From: Betaproteobacteria bacterium
GTDB lineage: Bacteria > Pseudomonadota > Gammaproteobacteria > Burkholderiales > SG8-39
Direction: 5' to 3'
Assembly: GCA_005882235.1 (NCBI GenBank)
Contig: VBCT01000003.1
Location: 1 to 7,623 of the forward strand
DNA length: 7,623 nucleotides
The first letter of the stretch is position 1, and each line of letters begins with the position of its first letter. Below are positions 4,397 through 7,623 of the stretch, one piece after another. The notes below the pieces were generated by a model. That model saw nothing but the letters and a program-made list of their open reading frames with translations, was not told the origin of the DNA and searched no databases. The position numbers were made by a program, and so were the translations under genes.

Positions 4397-6322
4397 CTAC
4401 TGCGGTTGCACGCCGCCGAAAGGCACGATCGTGCCTCCCGGCGGTGCGGTTCCGGGGGGCGCCGCAGACGGAGCGGGCGACGACGACGGCCCAGGCTGGG
4501 TCGGGATCGGGGCGAATGAGGACGGCGAGGAGGTCGCCCCGAGCGGGCCGCCGCTCGATGAAGCTTCGGTTCCTGCGGCGAATTCGACCGTGCGCGCGTC
4601 GGGCCGCACGATCGTGCGCATCAGCCTCGGGGTGATGAGGAGCACGATCTCGGTCTTGGTGATGGTGTCGCTCGTGGACGAGAACAGGCGACCCAGCACC
4701 GGGAAGTCGCCCAGGCCCGGAACGCGGGTGGCGTTGCGCCGGTCCTCGTCGCTGATGAGGCCGGCGAGGATCTGGGTTTCGCCGTCCCGCAGGCGCAGCA
4801 CCGTGCTGGTCTTGCGCGTGCCGATCTGATAGGTGAGCGAGGTGCCACTCTGAGACTGAGTCTGAATCTCCTTCGCGATGTTGCTCACCTCGAGCCCGAC
4901 CTTGATGCCGACGTCGTCCTCGAGATAGATCAGCGGCTCGACCTCCAGCTGCAGTCCCACATCGAGGTAGGTCACGTTTTGGGAAACGAAACCGCCCGAT
5001 ACCGCCGAGGTCGTGGTGATCACGGGGACGCGGTCGCCGATGTGGATCTTCGCCTTTTCCTTGTTCTTCACGCGGATGCGGGGGTTGGCGAGCAGGTTGG
5101 TCCGGCCGTCGGTCTGCCTGAGTGAGAGCAGGAAGAGCGGATCGGTGAAGGTAAGGCGCACGAGGTTCTGGTCGCGCGAGCGCAGCTCGGGCAGGGTGAG
5201 CGTGCCTGGCGTTCCGGTGGCCCCTGCAGCGGTGGCGCCGCCGACGAGACTGACCGCCGCCGAGCCCGGGAAGCGCACGCCCAGCTCCATCAGCCGGTTG
5301 TAGCCGATTTCGAGCACCTCGACTTCGAGCATCACCTCCGGCTCGGCGATGTCCTGCGCCGCGATCAGCTTTTCCGCGAGGCGAATGGCGTTCGGCGTGT
5401 CCTTCATCACCAGGAGGTTCAGCTTTTCGTCGATGAAGATGTCGCGCGTCTTGAGGATCGTGCGGATCAGGTTCGCGGTCTGCCTCACGTCCGCGTTGGC
5501 GATGTAAAAGCTCTTGACGACGAGATCCTGGTACTCGCGCAGCTTCTGCGGCGTGTTCGGGTAGATGAGCGCCGTGGTCTCGTTCAAGACCTTCTGCTCG
5601 AGCTGGTTGGTGGCGAGGATCAGCTTGATGACGTCCTCGACCTGCGCGTCGCGCACGACGATCGTGGTCCTCTGGTCGGCGCGCACATCCTTGTCGAACA
5701 GGAAGTTGAGGTTCGCCGCGCGCGCGATCACGTCGAATACGGTGCGCAAGGGCACGTCTTTCAGCTCAAGGGAGATGGGCTTGGTTACCGAGCTCCTCAG
5801 CTGGAGGAGGGCGACCGCGGGCTTGGTCGTCTTCTCCTCGATCAGCCGCTGCAACTGGCGCGCATCGCGCTGAGTCGGGTTCTCCGCGAGCACCGTCGCG
5901 AGCAGCTCCCGTGCGTCGCGGTATTTTTCCGCTTTCACGAGCTTGTCCGCTTCCGCCACCAGGGCCCGATGACGCCTGTCGAGCTCGACTTGCGCGAGGC
6001 CCTGAGTCGCCCGCTCATTGGCCGCATCGTACTTGAGCACGCGGCGGTAGAGTTCCTCGGCCGCCTCGAGCTGCGAAGCAGTCCGCAGGGCCTCCGCCTG
6101 GACGAGCCACTGCGCGACGGCGAAATCGCGCAGGCGGAAATATTCCGAACGGTAGACGTGGTTTTGAGGATCTTCCCGCGTCGCCTTCTCGAGGGACGCG
6201 AGAGCCTCTTCCGTGCGGCCTTCGTTCAGCAGCGCTCGCGTGTCCTTGATCAGCGGGTTGGTGCAGGCTGCGACGAGCGCCAAGGCGAGCGCCGCAAAAA
6301 GGGTCTTCGGGGAGGGTTTCAT
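4397..6322 (-). CDS. TPR-containing lipoprotein secretin (GspD/PilQ/MshL-like outer-membrane pore)
   Basis: A 641-residue outer-membrane channel subunit. A signal peptide ends in the lipobox VAAC (Cys20), so it should be lipidated, unlike most GspD. Residues 24-165 are TPR-like helical repeats (EALASLEKATREDPQN, AEELYRRVLKYDAANERA, ARELLATVLAENPTQRDA). The N0/STN domain follows at about 183-255 (ISLELKDVPLRTVFDVIARA), then an N1 KH-like domain at about 267-325 (VVKSFYIANADVRQTANLIR). The secretin barrel domain is 328-567, with the signature VPGLGDFPVLGRLF (534-547) and TEIVLLITPRLMR. A Ser/Pro/Gly tail (575-641) ends it. The start ATG 6322-6320 overlaps the stop of the PilO-like gene (ATGA). 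Such TPR-lipoprotein secretins occur in MshL-like and atypical type II systems. The TPRs may replace a separate pilotin or PilF/PilW-type protein (inference). Confidence 0.93.
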   Translation of the reverse strand: MKPSPKTLFAALALALVAACTNPLIKDTRALLNEGRTEEALASLEKATREDPQNHVYRSEYFRLRDFAVAQWLVQAEALRTASQLEAAEELYRRVLKYDAANERATQGLAQVELDRRHRALVAEADKLVKAEKYRDARELLATVLAENPTQRDARQLQRLIEEKTTKPAVALLQLRSSVTKPISLELKDVPLRTVFDVIARAANLNFLFDKDVRADQRTTIVVRDAQVEDVIKLILATNQLEQKVLNETTALIYPNTPQKLREYQDLVVKSFYIANADVRQTANLIRTILKTRDIFIDEKLNLLVMKDTPNAIRLAEKLIAAQDIAEPEVMLEVEVLEIGYNRLMELGVRFPGSAAVSLVGGATAAGATGTPGTLTLPELRSRDQNLVRLTFTDPLFLLSLRQTDGRTNLLANPRIRVKNKEKAKIHIGDRVPVITTTSAVSGGFVSQNVTYLDVGLQLEVEPLIYLEDDVGIKVGLEVSNIAKEIQTQSQSGTSLTYQIGTRKTSTVLRLRDGETQILAGLISDEDRRNATRVPGLGDFPVLGRLFSSTSDTITKTEIVLLITPRLMRTIVRPDARTVEFAAGTEASSSGGPLGATSSPSSFAPIPTQPGPSSSPAPSAAPPGTAPPGGTIVPFGGVQPQ

Positions 6323-6858
6323 GGGGTTTCGCCTTCGTTGGCGGGACGGAAGTAGACGGTCAAACGTAACTGGGCTTCGAGTTGCGAATCGCCCGCTTTT
6401 TTGCGCTCGAAGCGCAGCGCATCAAGCGAGGCGATCGGCATGCTCTTGAGGGTGGCGGCGACGAATTGCCGGATTTGCGGATAAGTTCCGCGGATGGGCA
6501 GGGTGATGCGGTAGAACGCAATGCCGAAAGGAGGTTTCTCGAGGCGGTATTCGCCCTGCAGCAATTCGAGTTTGGCGGCGCGCGCGAGAGAGTACACGCG
6601 CTCGAGCTCGTCCGGAAGCCTTTCCACCGGAGGAAACAGGCCGTAGAAGCGGCGGAGTTCCTCCGCGCGGCCCTCGCTGGCAACGGGCTGAAAAGGAGTG
6701 CGCGAGCGCAGCCGCTCGGCGACCGAGCGTTGCGCCTGCAGCTCGCGCTCCGCCGGACTGACCGCCGAAAAATAAAACGGAACGCAGAAAATAAGGACTC
6801 CTATACCGAGCACCCCTGTTGGCCCCAGAGAGTGCAGCCATTCCTGGGCGCGCTTCAC
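6319..6858 (-). CDS. PilO-like inner-membrane alignment protein
   Basis: 179 residues. A GTG start at 6858-6856 overlaps the preceding stop (GTGA); the residues before it in the same frame are a shadow of the pilN-like gene. A short cytoplasmic stretch (VKRAQEWLHSLGP) is followed by one transmembrane helix (about 14-33, GVLGIGVLIFCVPFYFS), a coiled-coil-prone segment (35-52, rich in E/Q/R) and a periplasmic ferredoxin-like domain (about 65-172). The latter has the PilO-type segments LPDELERVYSLARAAKLELL, RITLPIRGTYPQIRQFVAATL and ALRFER. PilO pairs with PilN to link the inner-membrane platform to the secretin in type IV pili; GspM/GspL do the same in type II systems. It ends in an ATGA overlap with the secretin gene, which indicates translational coupling. 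Confidence 0.85.
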   Translation of the reverse strand: MKRAQEWLHSLGPTGVLGIGVLIFCVPFYFSAVSPAERELQAQRSVAERLRSRTPFQPVASEGRAEELRRFYGLFPPVERLPDELERVYSLARAAKLELLQGEYRLEKPPFGIAFYRITLPIRGTYPQIRQFVAATLKSMPIASLDALRFERKKAGDSQLEAQLRLTVYFRPANEGETP

Positions 6859-7378
6859 CGGTTGCTCCTGAAGGCCGCCTGCACGCCGAACTGGATCGGA
6901 CGCGAAGGATCTTCGACCAGGACGTGATGATTGACCAGATGCACCCCGGAAAGCACCCGGGTCTCGCCGAGCCGGCGCACGTACCTGAGCATGGCCTCCC
7001 GGTTTTTTGCCTCGGCGGTCAGGCGCAGGTTGCGCTGCTGGGTTTCCGGCTGCAGCTGCAGCACGGTCACCTCGCTGCTCGAGGCCGCCTCGACCGCCTC
7101 GATCATCTGCGCCCACGGAATGCTGAGCTGCCGCACGCCGCGTCGACGATCTTCGCTTCCTCGTCGAGCCGTTCCTTGGACACCGCGCGCTGCGGCCGCC
7201 GGTTGGCATTGAGCAGGCCTTGCGCCGCATCGAGCGCGGCGAGCTCGTGCAGGGCGTCGCGATAGCGCAGAACCATGGTGCCGGAGACCGCGAGCGCGAG
7301 GATCAGCACCGAGGCGCCTATCCACTGCGGACGGCGCGGGGCTGCGACGTAGTCGAGCTCGATGCGCTGCGCGCTCAT
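6855..7378 (-). CDS. PilN-like inner-membrane protein, interrupted by a single-base frameshift
   Basis: Start ATG 7378-7376 overlaps the preceding stop (ATGA). The first frame gives MSAQRIELDYVAAPRRPQWI, a transmembrane helix (about 19-37) and a coiled coil up to EEAKIVDAA (residue 81, codon 7138-7136). It then turns into unrelated residues and stops at 7105-7103. The -1 frame continues sensibly from 7136 (VRQLSIPWAQMIEAVEAASS, then LTAEAKNREAMLRYVRRLGE) to the stop at 6857-6855. One extra G near 7136 would restore a 174-residue PilN-like protein of normal layout: cytoplasmic tail, helix, coiled coil, periplasmic ferredoxin-like domain. PilN binds PilM by its N-terminus and pairs with PilO. 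It is either a real mutation or a sequencing/assembly error; no slippery heptamer is visible. The downstream GTGA overlap needs termination in the second frame. Confidence 0.82.
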
Positions 7379-7623
7379 AGGGCGCAGAGCGCCATGGCAA
7401 ACGGTTCCGACTCCGCGGGAGTCAGGCCCTCCGGCGGGGCGAGCGCGAGGCTCGTGAAGGTCCACCCCTCTCCCTCGACCGAAAGAGCTCTCCCGTTCCG
7501 GGGCGCGTGGACGTAGACGCCCTCGGACGCCTCGTCTCCGCCGACGCGATGCCGCTCGCGATCGAGCAACCCCGCCCATTGGCGTGGCTCGTCGAAGTTT
7601 CCCCGGGTATTGCGCACTGCCGA
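7375..7623 (-). CDS. C-terminal part of an operon protein, probably PilM/GspL-like (cut by window edge)
   Basis: Eighty-two residues end at TGA 7377-7375, which overlaps the ATG of the pilN-like gene. The frame is open to the right edge, so the gene begins outside the window. Visible sequence includes NFDEPRQWAGLLDRERHRVG, a run of charged residues, and the C-terminus LTPAESEPFAMALCAL. In PilM/GspL-type actin-like proteins the last helix often reads similarly, with small and hydrophobic residues ending in an ALxxAL pattern. A PilM-like protein normally sits directly before pilN with a 4-bp overlap. That positional argument is the main support; no ATPase motif is visible in this portion. A high-confidence name is not possible from this fragment. 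Confidence 0.4.
   Translation of the reverse strand, partial: SAVRNTRGNFDEPRQWAGLLDRERHRVGGDEASEGVYVHAPRNGRALSVEGEGWTFTSLALAPPEGLTPAESEPFAMALCAL

Noticed and set aside
4222..6355. Several plus-strand frames of 80-137 codons opposite the secretin
   Set aside because: They are antisense shadows of a clearly coding GC-rich gene and show no domain features.
7131..7145. Programmed -1 ribosomal frameshift in the PilN-like gene
   Set aside because: No X XXY YYZ slippery heptamer or clear downstream pseudoknot is visible; mutation or read error is simpler.
6859..7230. Upstream extension of the PilO-like frame to 303 residues
   Set aside because: It is an out-of-frame shadow of the PilN-like gene; the GTG at 6858 gives the correct short cytoplasmic tail and a 4-bp overlap.

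Overview
The window looks like chromosomal DNA of a GC-rich Gram-negative proteobacterium, most likely a betaproteobacterium. This is inferred from the GC-rich third codon positions, the PilN/PilO-secretin-pseudopilin gene order, the CsgD-type regulator and the outer-membrane protein remnant ending in Phe. No taxonomic marker gene is present.

Layout, left to right. (1) Positions 1-459, minus strand: N-terminal part of a UDP-glucose/nucleotide-sugar dehydrogenase that runs off the left edge. (2) Positions 473-1629: a graveyard of decayed genes. It holds the first ~40 codons of a heavy-metal RND efflux pump (CzcA/CusA type, minus), the last ~50 codons of an outer-membrane beta-barrel protein (minus), and two pieces of a ketopantoate reductase (PanE-like, plus). 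A hairpin-forming element occurs twice here, about 206 bp apart. (3) Positions 1630-2073: no convincing gene, but a repeated/palindromic motif lies just upstream of the next gene. (4) Positions 2074-2751, plus: an intact CsgD/VpsT-type LuxR-family regulator with a degenerate receiver domain and a near-consensus c-di-GMP motif. (5) Positions 2822-7623, minus: a tight operon of an inner-membrane platform/secretin/pseudopilin apparatus that combines type IV pilus-like and type II secretion-like parts. In transcription order it encodes the C-terminal end of an upstream protein (probably PilM/GspL-like), a PilN-like protein broken by a frameshift, a PilO-like protein, a TPR-containing lipoprotein secretin, two GspG-like pseudopilins and a third, atypical pseudopilin.

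The operon is compact: three 4-bp start/stop overlaps (ATGA, GTGA, ATGA) link its first four genes, and gaps of 23, 5 and 2 nt separate the rest. PilM/N/O-like proteins would form the inner-membrane alignment complex, the secretin the outer-membrane pore, and the pseudopilins the periplasmic pseudopilus. The assembly ATPase (GspE/PilB) and platform protein (GspF/PilC) are not in the window and would be expected beyond the right edge or elsewhere.

The most striking feature is a 78-bp palindromic REP/MITE-like element inserted exactly in frame in the prepilin leader of the third pseudopilin. Removing it leaves an ordinary 8-residue leader. Other points of note are a 57-bp tandem repeat at the 3' end of the same gene, the single-base frameshift in the PilN-like gene, and a c-di-GMP-type regulator convergent with the secretion operon. 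I did not find a clearly novel defence or mobile system.
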